Origin: Thalassia testudinum
Taxonomy: Eukaryota; Streptophyta; Magnoliopsida; Alismatales; Hydrocharitaceae
DNA: 64,000 bases
Reading direction: 5' to 3'
Assembly (NCBI GenBank): GCA_037157565.1
Contig: JAZHRO010000073.1
Coordinates: 90,064,001 to 90,128,000, forward strand
Positions within the stretch are counted from its first letter, which is position 1; each line of letters starts with the position of its first letter. The translations under genes were made by a program, and so were the position numbers. The notes under the pieces are model-generated. The model had not been told where the DNA came from, searched no databases, and saw only the letters and a list, made by a program, of their open reading frames with translations. Shown one piece after another: positions 53,125-64,000 of this stretch.

Positions 53125-55923
53125 TGATGAGAGCCTCATCATGGGCCCTAACTAGCTCATTTTGACCTAAGAAAGAGAATAAGAGCTCCTACATAACCTA
53201 GAGAAGGGCTAAATTCAAGGAATAAGTGTTCTGAGAAGAAAACATGAAATAAAGGGTAAAACTGCAATTTTACCATTGCAGTACATAAATGGGATTTCTC
53301 AGAGGCAAAACATAGGTCAAATGGTCTAAATAAGATAAAAAGTGTGTTGGTTCAGTCAGAAATAGGTTAATGTGTAGTCTAGGAATTAAATGACATTCTG
53401 TAACCCTAAAACAGACCCTCTTAATTCAACAAGGTTTTGGTCAGGATAAAAATCAAGTAAACCCTCTAAAATACATGGAAAAATATCCCCTAGGGTTTAG
53501 AACCTTCAAATTGACCTTTGGAACCTATTTTGACCTAGATTAGGGTCCTAGCTCATTAATTGACCTAATTTGGGTTTTTGCACAAAAAATCTAGTCAAAC
53601 ATGGTCAAAACTAAAATCCAACTTATCATTGGATTCCTTAGGTCTAAATTAGGTTTGTACCAAAATTTGGACCTAAGGGGAGGTGATCTTGACCTACTTT
53701 GCAAATTAGTACACCCAGTAACATTTTGACTCCTATCTTTTGAAAACCATTACATAAATCCCCCTAACTTCCTCGCCACTCTTACAAATAGGACCCTAGG
53801 CCATTAATGGGGAGGAATCCTTCTCCGACAAGGAATGTAGGGGGAATACTCCCTGATTCCTCAGAGATCTCCTCCCAGATTTGGAAGGGAGATTCACTCA
53901 GGAATTCCCTTCCATCTGAGCTCAATTGCAATATTTGATTTGCATCCAATCTCTCATGCGACTGCACGAGAGATTTGGATCTCCAACTACCTTCCTTCTC
54001 CAGCAAGAAGTTGGTGGTAGAAGGCTTGCCTTCCACGCACTAGAAGGTCGGCCAGCAACTATTAAAGGATCCCCGATCCTCTGTGAATCTCTCAAGCTTG
54101 TTTTGGCCGCAGACTCCACCAGACTCATCTCCCCTCTCTTCGGCCAAGTAGTCCACAAGCTCCGACGATTTTTCCTCCTCCCTCTCATCGCTCTGCTGCC
54201 ATACCAGCAGTAGGGTTCATGTCCCCTCGTTCTTCCTCGTCGCGCCGCACTAGCGCACACCTTCCTGTCCTCCTCGTCGTCGTTATCTCCCCCTCAAGGC
54301 CGTCTTCTCCGACGACGGCACAAACGCGCCATCTATCTCCTCTACATCCCCTTCACTCCAAGTACTCCAAATAAGCTCCTCATCTTCCACTCTTTCCTTT
54401 CCCTCATTCTATTTCGCAAAACACCCCTTGACTGCCATTGTCCTCCTACATCTTCCCCATCTTTGGCCACCCTTCGGCGAGATGCATCTGCCACTCCATA
54501 GCTCCACACATCTTGCCACCAACCTCACAACCACCGCCACAATCCACTGAACATCTTCCACCCATCCACAGGTCACCACATGCACTCCATGCTTCCCCCG
54601 ACCTAACCCATAAATCAACCACAGAGAGACCTAGGCACGCACGTCTAGGCAGCCCCACGGCCTGCCACCTATCACCTCACCTTTGCCGTGACATGGCGAA
54701 GGTCCTCCTGTGGTCTGATAGAGCTGCAAGGCTCCTTTTGTGTCGTGCAAGGTCGAGATCCCATTCGCCATTAGCGACGGCTCTAGCTCGATTGTTCTCT
54801 AGCTCCAGGCCACAATCGTCAGGTCTCAGGCTTCCAGACTACGCGGATTGAGGGTGAGAGTGAGTCCAGCCTGGTAGCAAGTGCCGCGAGACCTGCAGCT
54901 ACACCGATTGTGAAGTCGCTCTCCTGCAGGTGTCAGTAGAGGCGGGTGGGACTTTTAGTCCCACCTCGGTAAGTCGTAACCTTTTTGAGCGGTTTAATTA
55001 GATTTTGTGCTCTCTGTTGTTTGCCTCGAATTCACTGGGGTGAGGTCCCTCACCTCACCTATCACGCCTCATCCGTGACATATAACCCGTGGACCTGGTA
55101 CCCAGATCCGATTAACCCCTCCATGCACTCCTCGCGCACCACACCTACGCCGGTGCGCCTGGACCCGAGCACACGACTGACCCGATAACCCAGCTTTGGG
55201 AGAGAGTACCGAAGAGAGATGTACAGAGAGACGCGCAGGGAGGGTACGGGAATAGGTTTTGTTGCGTGGTGTGCTTGTGCAGGAACATGACGCTAAGGAA
55301 GAAGAAGTGCAGCAAGAGAAGGAAGTAGGACTTAGCTGCCGCAAGCGAAGGAGAAGAAGAAGAAAGACACACTGTAGTAAAGGTGCGGCTGACCAAGAGA
55401 AAGAAGAAGAAGAGAGAGATCAAGCGGCAAACAAAGAGGAGAAGCAAGAAAGCAAAGGAAGCGGAGGAAGAGAAAGAAGAAGGAAACTAAAGAAAAGACA
55501 AGGCCAGGAGTTAGCTGCAGGGAGAGAATCAAGAAGAGAGAACGTAAAAGAAGAAACAAGGAAGAGAAGCAGGAGTGGCTAAGGAAGAAAAAGAAAAGGA
55601 GAAACAAGAATCCATAGCTGCAGCAGAGCAAAGCAAACAAAAAAAGAGAAGAGTTGAAGGCTAATTTTAAGACGTCTGATACAACATCAGACGTCCAATT
55701 CTTTTTGAGGATTTTCTGCATAACATTATCCTGTCATTTTTGTTGAACTAGTCATTGCTTTTTATTGAAAGTTGTGTTCTCATGTTTTGGAATACTCAAA
55801 TTTCTCCCTGTGTTCGACTCGGATACTTTGATTTTTGAGTTATAAATTTTTATTTATTTTCATGGAGAGTTCATCTATATTACAACAAAATATCTATTTA
55901 AACACGATCTAGCCACGTAAACA
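53125..55923 (+). repeat. 2.8 kb solo LTR inserted in LINE2 at the RT active-site codons
   Basis: It starts TGATGAGAGCCTCATCATG and ends CACGTAAACA. The flanks AGAGT (53120-53124) and GGCGT (55924-55928) each differ by one base from AGCGT, the sequence that restores the LINE2 QYADD frame. Near its 3' end it has TCTCCCTGTGTTCGACTCGG (about 55803-55822), the block common to Athila/Tat-type LTRs, giving plus orientation. It also contains a GGGACTTTTAGTCCCAC palindrome (about 54950-54965) and an AGACGTCTG pair (55670-55695). ORFs here are not conserved proteins. Confidence 0.8.
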
Positions 55924-55928
55924 GGCGT

Positions 55929-57969
55929 ATTGTAGAATTGGTGCCAAAGCCGTAGAGCTAGAAATGGAATATCCCCTCACCAAACCCTCACTTGCCGACA
56001 TACAATTATACTGAGCCAGTGTGTCCATGGATAAGTTAAAGATATGAAGAGCTAAAGGGCACCATTGTCCCACTCGACATCGTGGCTACGGCCAAACCCC
56101 GCATGGTCGCCCGTTAAGCAAAGGTGTGAAGGATGAAGTGACTATGCATCGTTTCATCCATTGGGTCCAAAGCAGAGGAAAGCCTTGTCGCTTGAAGATC
56201 TCCCATAAGTAGGACCAATTAACAAAGTCATATGCTCTACTAAAATCAACCTTCCACATATACACTTTGCTTTTCCTTCTGTGCCATCCAGCCACCACCT
56301 CCTACTCCACAACGAAAGATTCTTGAAGCAACCTATTTGGGAGGAACGCCAACTGCACAGGATTGATCAACTCAGCTAGTACCCCTCACAGCCGATTTGC
56401 AAGCACTTTGCTATTATTAGATAGATCGAATTCAAAAGTGCTATGGGTCTAAAGTCTAACACCTTCTCAGCCCCACACGTCTTTGCTAAAAGAAAAAGAT
56501 ACGACTTATTTAGTCGCTCCATGCTTGAATTTCCACATTGAAACTCTTGGATGACCTCCATAACATCCCCTTTGACAACCGGCCAAAACTCTTTGTAAAA
56601 AAACACTTGAAACCCATCTGGGCCTGGACAACCTTCAGCATTCAGTCCACCCATAACATCAATCACCTCCTATTCGGTAATGGTAGAAATCAAAATTTTT
56701 GGTCTATTCGTGCCGTATGTGAAGCTGCCATCCTACATTCTCCCCTCCCCGCTGCCCTGGTAGTTTCCTTAAAGTATCTAACTACCTCCCACGAATGTCT
56801 TCAGAGGAGGTTAGAATCTAACCATCCTTCTTCAAGGAGGAGATGAGGTTCACCCTTCTCCTCGAGCTAGCTGCCACGTGGAAGAATTTTGTATTCACAT
56901 CACCCTCCTTCAACCACAGCTGCCTCGACTTCTTCCTCCAGTCTATCTCTCTCATCAAGTCCTCTGCTTGAACCACACCTTGCCATATCCTCCTCTGTGC
57001 CAACTCCTCTTCAGCCAAGATCCCACTGTCCTCTTTTTCATCCAGGTCCCGTAGTGCAGCTAGAGCTTCAGTCCTCTGCTGGCTTCTCACCATCTCAATG
57101 GTCTTCCTATATTCTTTTAGCACTAGCCACAGACCTTTCAGTTTCCTCGCCAGCTGATAGGTTGCTGACCCCTCCACCTGCTTTTGCTCCCACCACTGAC
57201 TCACCATTTCCCTAAAACCCACTTCCTTAAACCATGACCTTTTGAATTTAAAATAAGTACCTGTGAGAGAATCCTCCCCGCTATCCCATAACAAGGGAGT
57301 ATGATCTGAGAAGGGTCTAGGCATTCTTGTCACCACCGAGAGTTGGAATCTCACCAATAGGTCCACATTCCCAAAGATCCTATCTAGTTTTGAAACCAGC
57401 CCATTCCCATTCCTCCATGTAAACTCCACTCCAGACGAGGGGTACTCATTCAAACCTAGCTCAGTGACAACTGGTTGGAACCCAAGGGAAGCTCAGTCAA
57501 CTTTTCTGTTACCTCTATCATTCTCCGATAACACACAATTGAAATCTCCTCCCACGAGTCACGGTAAACCCTCAATACTACCCGACATCTGCCGTAGTTC
57601 TGTCCATAGATTACTCCATAGATGATCTATGCACGGACCATAGATACTGGAGATGACTATGTCCTGACCATCCCCAACTGTTTGAAATTTGCAAGACACC
57701 TGGAACTGACCCTTCCAAACCTCTTTCAGAACCAACCTAGATGACTTCCACCACATAGCCAGACCTCCAGATCTTCCCTGTGAATCCATAGCTCGGACCT
57801 CAACTTGACCACCCTGAAGAAGTGACTACCACAGAGAAGCTCCTCCATCCTCAATGTGAGTTTCCTGTAGTAGAGGGCAATCCACCTCCCACTCTCGAAG
57901 ATATCGAGCTAGAGAAGCTTGTCTCACTCCGTCGCGCAACTCGCACATATTCCAAGTCATAATCCTCAT
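55929..57969 (-). pseudogene. LINE2 ORF2, N-terminal half: endonuclease and RT fingers/palm
   Basis: ORF2 starts at ATG 57969 (MRIMTWNM..LRDGVRQASL), an APE-type endonuclease. LLQETHIEDGG, SSIYGPCIDHLW, GDFNCVLSEND and [18 protein letters not shown] follow to about 57350, then a basic connector with [21 protein letters not shown] starts near 56680 with LNAEGCPGPDGFQVFFYKEFW, then KVDFSRAYDFVNW near 56250, and ends at LQYA where the LTR splits the Tyr-Ala-Asp-Asp motif. Stops near 57500 and 56300 and a frame change show decay. Confidence 0.9.
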
Positions 57970-59400
57970 CCCTTGGTTTCTTTAGCCCTCAGCTGTTCCC
58001 CAACTCTTCTCTCAACACATAGAATGGACGCAATCCTCTCCTCTTTATGTTGCTGACCACTAGCAGTTGTCCTTCCCCGAATCTTATATGGGGAACGCAC
58101 AGCCTTACCCTTCGATGATGACCCTATATCATAACTTGGGCCCTCCGAGGTCATAAAAGAGAAAGGATCTGAACTGTGTGTTGTAGTCAATCGTGTAACT
58201 TCCTGCCCCTACCAATCTGGATTCACCACCACAAGTTCCCTACTGGATTCTGCCTCTTACACTGTGGCTCTCGTGGTTGATGGCTATTCCACCCCATACA
58301 TCTCTTCCTCTCGCATCTCTGAAAAGTGTAGTTCCTTCCTCTTCTTCGGTTTCGACTGATCTGATTCAACATGCCTACAGCTATTGACAGCAGTGTCTAC
58401 TCTAGTCTCCACCCCATGTGCTTTTTCTTACTATTGTTGCAGTTCCTCAACACGAAGGCTAACCATCTTCACCTAAAGGAGCCACGAGCTTGCCCCACAT
58501 CTGAGCATAATTTTGTCTAGAATTGGGCCCCCCTTCAACACTGACACCTCCACCTTAGCTGATCTCCCATCCCCTTCGCAGAGACCCACCCTTGCATCCT
58601 TTGCCAAGGCGGCGAAGCCTGCCATCACCCCCGCCACCACCCCTCTGGTTCGGAGATGTAGAGGGAGCCCCCAAATCTCCATGGTGCCCCTTCTATTCTC
58701 TACCCTTTGCAGAGGTAGGTCCTACAAGGCCCCATCAAAGGGGGACACTAGCCTCCACAGAATAGTCATCTCCTCAAAGATTGTTGTGCGAAAGCGAAGA
58801 CCTTCGCCACCAATTATACCTAGGTTGAAAAGCACAAAGTGGGCACCACCCAGATGTGCCACCTTCCAGCCTTGAGATGACAAGGATAGGGATCTTACCA
58901 GATTTTGTATCCGCCCGTGGGAGAAGGAGCCAGTCATGATCTCGCCAATCAGGGTGCCCCTTATTGCCATTTCCACCGCCCTAACCTCCTCTGTATGAGG
59001 GACTTCAACATCGTACGCTTGCCCTATGTTCACTGGTGGTGGAGGTGGCATCACCCCCTTCACTTCTTGGCCCCTTTGTTGTCTACCTTCTTGCTAGTCT
59101 TTCCTCCCCACCCTCATGCACGAATCTTTCTTATGGCTCCTGCCTCCACATGTTAAACACAATGTTGGAGATCTATAGAAAGTCACCATGTGCCCCCTTC
59201 ATCTGCATCGGTAGCAAACTACATCTGCATTCACCCCACTCCATCTCCTCCAGGAGTGGCCAATCCCAAAAATAGCATGATTGTTATCCCAGCTGACCTC
59301 TATCCTCTCTCTTTGGTGCCACCTCCTAGACCTCCACACCCTCTAGCCATCGTCATCCTTCCTAACCCTAGCTGCCATCCTCCTCGTGAGTCTACCTAAT
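57970..59400 (-). pseudogene. LINE2 ORF1: zinc knuckles followed by a DUF4283-like region
   Basis: Two knuckle-like units at 59225-59118: CYRCR.RGHMVTFY, whose last Cys is now Tyr, and an intact CLTCGGRSHKKDSC. Then a frame 59063-58722 with MAIRGTLIGEIMTGSFSHGR and TILWRLVSPFDGAL, then 58682-58473 with MEIWGLPLHLRTRGV and IMLRCGASSWLL, the DUF4283-like part. The order is the same as in LINE1. A poorly conserved Ser/Thr-rich tail leads to ORF2. Confidence 0.82.
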
Positions 59401-59434
59401 ATCAACTTCTATGCATTTTTGGAGGTGAGGACAA

Positions 59435-60757
59435 TATATAAAAGATCTAGTCTATTAATTATCAAATGTTGTAATCCAGAAAATATAGAGGAATGCATAA
59501 GTGAAAGAAATGAACTACACTATCACATAAAATTAAACTAAGAACAAGGAACAAGAAAGCATCGAGGCAACCACAGTGGTGGAGGAGCTTCCATCGGTGG
59601 CTCGACGTCTTCACAACCTTACTTGGGAGCTTTAAGAGTGGTGGAGTTGCTTAGGTAGAAGATTGATGCAAATGGGAGGGGAAGGGCCCTTCTTATAGTT
59701 GAGGAAAGTGCTCAAATTTGTCATTGGGTCAATAGTGAAATTAAAAATGTCTCTAAAGACTTGCCACATCCGTCGCCCTTGCCCCCACCCTCGTGCCTCA
59801 AACCACCAGTTGCTTTTGTGAGCACATAGTGCACGAGTTGTTTAAGCCTTCCGATCTCTAGATTCAAACCTCGCCCATGCCTCAAATCGCCAGCTGCGTG
59901 CACATAAGATGTGGCGTGCTCAAGCGGGTGATCACGTGTGTGAGTAGCAAGCAGCTAGATGGCGCTCATCGTGCTTGATCGAATGGCCTAATTTCAATTG
60001 GCGAATGATGGTGGTGAAGTGGGACTCGATCCCTCATCGGGTGTATGTGGGCTAGAGGCAAGACCAATGCACCATCGGCGTGGATGGTTGTGAAGATGTT
60101 GAGGTGTTGGAGTGGTGGCAAACGTTGGAAGCAGATCCAACGGTGGATCATCCGTGGAGGAGCTGGAGTTACCTCGAGCGTGCGATGGAGGCAGCTTCTC
60201 AGCTGTTGGATCAAGATCCAATGGCTGAGAGTGGTGCGTAGGGATGATGAGGTGATGAATGGTTGGTGTTGGGAAGCCTAGATGGCATGACATAGCACCA
60301 TCTAGGCCGTCCATCTTCTTTATGTTGTAGAAGATGCCACGGTGCTCGGATCACGATGATTCCCATGCTACCATACTGCGATCATCCCTCCGGATCCATC
60401 CATACAGTAGGATTTTTCATCCGAGGCCCATAAGGATGTCGCATTGCCCCCTAGCTGTTGATCTTTCTCAAGCTTATTATGGGAGCTACAGAGGCCGGAT
60501 CGAAATGATTTTGAGTCCGTTGGACTCCATTTGTTGATCCGGATCCATCTGTATGGTCCGATTGCTCATCTGAGACCCGTTTCAAAATAGACTTTTGCAC
60601 ATGATCATTAAACATTCATTCTAAGTGATTAAAATGTAAATTTCATGCAATATGCATACAATGCTCCCAAGCCCATTATAATATGTCATTATCGTACAAA
60701 TATCCCCGAAATTGACTCTAATTGATAATCTTAACACTGAACATTGTAGATTCATCA
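59435..60757 (-). repeat. 3' LTR of element C, right part
   Basis: It ends GTAGATTCATCA against the PPT. It carries the GTTGGATC palindrome (60196-60231) and the G-box-type palindrome (60281-60302). A tRNA-like B box is on the minus strand (GGGATCGAGTCCC, about 60025-60037). A GGGTCAATAGTGAAATT / GTCTCTAAAGAC remnant of the promoter hairpin lies near 59725-59760. Confidence 0.85.
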
Positions 60758-62388
60758 TACCCCCATGCCCACCCCTTGTTAGTCCCTAGCAAGATTTAAC
60801 CTAAATGCTATTTACAACTAAAATTGGGAATTGATCACTTAGGTAGAAGTTGCTTCTCAATAGGAGGAAATTTCCACTAAGAATTTAACCTGCTAAGACT
60901 CAACAGTGCCCGAGTTGCCTACCAAAATGCCAATTGCCCGAGTCCTCACCTTATCTATATGGAAGCAAATAACTATTTTTTTCTTTTTCATCTTTTCTAA
61001 TTTTTTTGGATTTTTGGTGTTGAGGATTTCAGGATAACTTTTTACAACTACCCAATCTACCCAAAACTCGAAAAGGATTCTTAGTACTAAGCATCTTATT
61101 TGTGATAGTGATAGACTCACTGAACGACAATTAAAATGGACTTTAGATTTCTACACCCCTAGGTGACCTAAAAAAAAAAGGAAAAAATGTTGCCTAAAGG
61201 TGTATCTATCTAACTGGTAGCTTTCTCCCTACTTTTTATTTTTGCAGTGTCAACACAAGGGCGAACCCAGTGTATATCTCCTCGAATTATGCTACTTCCC
61301 CACTTCTTGCTTAAGTGTTTTGGAATTCTTGTGCATTTTATGAGTTGGGATCTGGATAATTGGCTAATAGGCTATTACCCATGACAACTTGCTGGTAATA
61401 CTCGTGAGGTGAAGTGTGGCTTTTTTTCTCTCTTTTTCTATTTTCCTTTTTCTTCTTTTTCTTTTTTTTTTAAATAGGTGCCTTTATAGATCGAAGATTT
61501 ACCTAAAGCTAGTAGTGAAAGAGAATGGTCCTGTGGTGGGGCTTTGGACAACCTGCCAATGGGCTGTTACGCATGACAACTGGTCAACCATACCACCCTA
61601 GAATGTTCATTAGCTACCCAATTTCCATTAGAACCATCAATGAGTGAGTCAGTGCAAAATGTGTGTAGATGCTTCGACTAAAACTCTCCCAAAATAAGAG
61701 GGTGGGTTGATAAGTCATATACTTCTCACCCTACTTTATTTACCAAATTAATATACATTAAGGTGGCGAGGACTCGAGACCAAGTCGACATTTTAGTGGA
61801 TACTCAGACTGATTAAGTTCGAAGACCTAAAGAGTCTTAGCGATTAGGTCCCTAACATATCATTTCCTAAAGTTGATAAGCTTCTAATACTTAAGTTTTC
61901 TTTTCCAAATTTTAATTTTTTTTTTATGAATAGAAATAAAATTAGTTCAAGCTAGCAATTTTGTACTCAGATCCTATGAATTACCGCCCCCCCATACCTA
62001 AGTTGGACAATGGCCTCATTGGAAAAATAAATGTATGCAAGGGAGTAGGGAAAGAAATCACCTGAGTTGTATTCGTGAATCCGATCAGCTTGAAACCTCT
62101 GGGTTACCTCCCAGGAAGCTCTGAGTTTAGTGCCTTCAGCTGGGCATAGTACAAAGACAACAAAGGTTCAATTACTAGAATGGTCTGGGTCAAGAAGGTG
62201 AAAACAAAATCAGCCAGACCCAGAGTCTAATGTCCACAGATGCAGACTAGGTTGCGGTGGAGTCCCATCCCTAAGGGACGGGAACTCTACAATTGGTGTA
62301 ACGTGCATGCCCATGTTTGTTCCTCTTTTAGTCTATGGGCATGTAAAGCAGAAGTTTTTGTAAATAGATGTAACCTTAATGCATAAAG
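60758..62388 (-). other. 3' noncoding region and polypurine tract of element C
   Basis: The PPT GGGGTGGGCATGGGGGTA lies directly against the LTR (60758-60775). Two hairpin motifs (61351-61400 and 61541-61592) surround a T/C-rich tract, which is A/G-rich in transcript sense (61421-61480). A G-run (61984-62001) comes with CAATGAGGCCATTG. It is colinear with elements A, B and 2. Confidence 0.8.
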
Positions 62389-64000
62389 TCAGACATTTAG
62401 ATTGTCGAAAGTAGTTCTTGTCCTTAGAAAATTAGGTTCGATGTGATGATGAATCATAGGGTTTTTATTCCTCCCTGGATCTAAGTCATGAAGGTCATAG
62501 GGGTCCTGATAAAAGGTCGGTGGTTTGATCAACTCAGGACCCCTGCAGTCAATATTTCCTTCTTTGCTTTTGTTGTCTTTAGGGGGAGTCATTTCAGTGT
62601 CCATCCACAAACTTGATTTCAATGAAATGTTCTCTTTTTCTTTTGAAAGTTTGGACTCGAAATGTTTAGCCAAGTCCACATTGGTTACATTAATACTTTT
62701 TAGAATTGGGTTAGCTACAAAAGAATGTGTTTGATCAATCATGATTTATTCAGGTTGATCAAAGTGAAAATCCTCCCCATCCTCAATCGTGATTTCATTG
62801 TCTAATTCCTTATCTTCATTGGAGCCTGAGATCCTATTCATCTCTTCTAAATCATATTCAATCATCAGGAAAGGACTTGTGATGGAGCTAATTTCGTCAT
62901 TCATTTCATACCACAGTTCTTCCCGTCACCTTTCCTTTAAATCCGTGATGGGGTCTTTAAGTATTTCATAATCAAGGTGTTCAGAATCAGATTCCCCATC
63001 CCCAAATCTTGATGTACCTATTTCTAAATTATTATCATTAAATTCTGGGACATCGACCCTGATCTTATCATTCCAATTTTTAGATTCATCCTTATTTTTT
63101 ACCTATTCAAAGGGTCCTCAATGCTTTCCAACATTAGGGAAGCGTTGATAGTGGATTGCACCAATTTAAGCCAACTAGGTGTGGTCCAATCAATTATCAT
63201 GGGGCCTTGCTCCATTGTTTCTGAGAAAGAAGTTTCTTTCATCACTTTCTGTTGACCCTCTTCATCAAATTGTTGGAACATATCCATCATGACTTGTTGC
63301 CCTTTAATCAATTCTTGATTCTATCTTTGTAACTCCAACTGAGGGCTATCAAGAACAAATCGGGTATCATTAGGTTTCCCTTGGATTTTCTCCTTAATAT
63401 TTAAATCAGAGTTGGGAGGGTTTGGTTGAGGATGTGTGCTAGAGTCTGTACTGGGCTTTAAGTTCTTGGGTGGGTTCTCTATTCTATCATTTTCACGGTT
63501 CAATTCTTCAAGAGGAACCATTTTCTGTTTTGTCCTACTCCAGAATAATTGAGATTCTAAGTTCTCCTCCCAGTCGGATTCTTCATTAGGGGTCCAAATC
63601 AAAGTTTGATCATTCTTGATTTGCCTAGGTTTATGATCATCCTTTGATTTCCACTTTTCTAGAATCCCTTCCAATCCATAGGTCAAATAAGAGAGATCCT
63701 TGAATTCAGATGACCTATCTTGGTTATGGTCCTGGGAAGGGTAGGGGTCTTGGTGTTCTCCTATAGTGTAGGTCCTATCAAATTGATTAGTGGGTGGGTG
63801 GGACCTAAAAGACAAGCCATCAAAAGGAGAATCAAGGTAAGGATCCTCAAGGTTTGGGTCATACCCCTGAGTGGGTGGGTTGGAAGTATCCCAATAGGAA
63901 GTTGATGAATGTTGAGTAAAATTGGGATAGATGGGATAAAGGAGATATTTTGGGTACTCAAGTGCTGGATTAAGTCCCCAACTAGGTAGTTGGTTATCCC
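62389..64000 (-). pseudogene. Orphan ORF of element C, partial and decayed
   Basis: A third, more divergent member of the orphan family, open from the window edge to 63321. It starts in a Tyr, Pro and Asn-rich region (PKYLLYPIYPNF, NPPTQGYDPNLEDPYLDSPF) that also has GEHQDPYPSQDHNQDRSSEF. A long charged region with QLELQRxNQELIKGQQVMMD follows, probably coiled coil. After stops and frame changes the C-terminal block has FESKLSKEKENISLK and PPTFYQDPYDLHDLD, the counterpart of TFYQEPYDIF in element B. The LVQVNQVQDK block of A and B is not obvious. Function unknown. Confidence 0.62.

Larger units (their letters stand above)
51559..59425 (-). mobile_element. LINE2: L1-type non-LTR retrotransposon split by a solo LTR
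   Basis: A plus-strand T run at 51559-51568 marks the poly-A end. TGAGGACAA flanks both ends (51550-51558 and 59426-59434). Without the 2.8 kb LTR inside it the element is about 5.06 kb, close to LINE1 in size and layout. ORF1 and ORF2 are recognisable and decayed. Protein-level resemblance to LINE1 is clear throughout, so both belong to one L1 lineage. Confidence 0.92.
51299..64000 (-). mobile_element. Element C: third orphan-ORF LTR retrotransposon, partial, split by LINE2
   Basis: The 3' LTR (51299-51558 plus 59435-60757) is followed rightwards by PPT, 3' noncoding region and the orphan ORF, which continues past the right edge. The arrangement is that of elements A and B in minus orientation. 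The left LTR boundary (51299) is approximate because the other LTR and the TSD lie outside the window. Confidence 0.85.

Noticed and set aside
54438..55582. Arg/Pro-rich and Glu/Lys-rich ORFs at 54438-54851 and 55259-55582
   Set aside because: They lie inside the solo LTR 53125-55923, are opened by GA- or CT-rich composition and resemble no protein family.
1..64000. CRISPR arrays, bacterial operons, phage or rRNA genes
   Set aside because: Nothing of the kind is seen. Repeats here are LTRs and retrotransposon motifs, and all recognisable proteins are plant retroelement proteins.

Overview
The window is plant nuclear DNA made almost entirely of nested retrotransposons; I see no intact host gene. 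The evidence is Athila-like Ty3/gypsy gag-pol remnants with tRNA-Asp-type primer-binding sites, plant L1-type LINEs whose ORF1 carries zinc knuckles and a DUF4283-like region, and a copia solo LTR. An angiosperm is likely; the species cannot be told from sequence alone. Most insertions could be placed to the base because short target-site duplications (TSDs) flank them and the broken reading frame closes once they are removed.

Layout. (1) 1-12904, minus: 'element 1', an Athila-like gag-pol whose integrase runs off the left edge and whose gag stops at 12904. Inside its gag sits 'element A' (4535-12335, minus, TSD GTAAC), complete with two 1.8 kb LTRs. (2) 12905-16641: unassigned AT-rich and CT-rich DNA. 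(3) 16642-49534, plus: 'element 2', an Athila-like element of about 10.9 kb of its own sequence (TSD GCAAG/GCAAT), split by six insertions: 'element B' (20343-28140, TSD ACGGG), a solo LTR (30045-31726), a second solo LTR (31817-33567), LINE1 (34886-39976), a copia-type solo LTR (40505-42230) and a 3.9 kb LTR-like insertion inside its 3' LTR (44575-48522). (4) 49535-51298: unassigned. (5) 51299-64000, minus: 'element C', whose 3' LTR is split by LINE2 (51559-59425); LINE2 is itself split by a 2.8 kb solo LTR (53125-55923).

Most interesting content. Elements A, B and C are not gag-pol elements. Each carries one related, unrecognised ORF of about 500 codons between noncoding ends that closely resemble those of element 2. 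The shared parts are the PBS, a putative GT-AG leader intron of about 1 kb, a G-rich tract after the ORF, a duplicated hairpin in the 3' noncoding region, the polypurine tract and the LTR promoter architecture. This looks like a set of non-autonomous elements mobilised by Athila-like partners and carrying an undescribed protein. Their LTRs also share three palindromic modules in U3: GTTGGATC-NN-GATCCAAC, a G-box-centred GATGG..CCACGTGG..CCATC, and a TTTAGTGAC/GTCACTAA hairpin just upstream of the TATA box.

Almost every coding region is decayed, with frameshifts and in-frame stops often at former Gln or Arg codons, so the window is best read as a fossil record rather than active genes.
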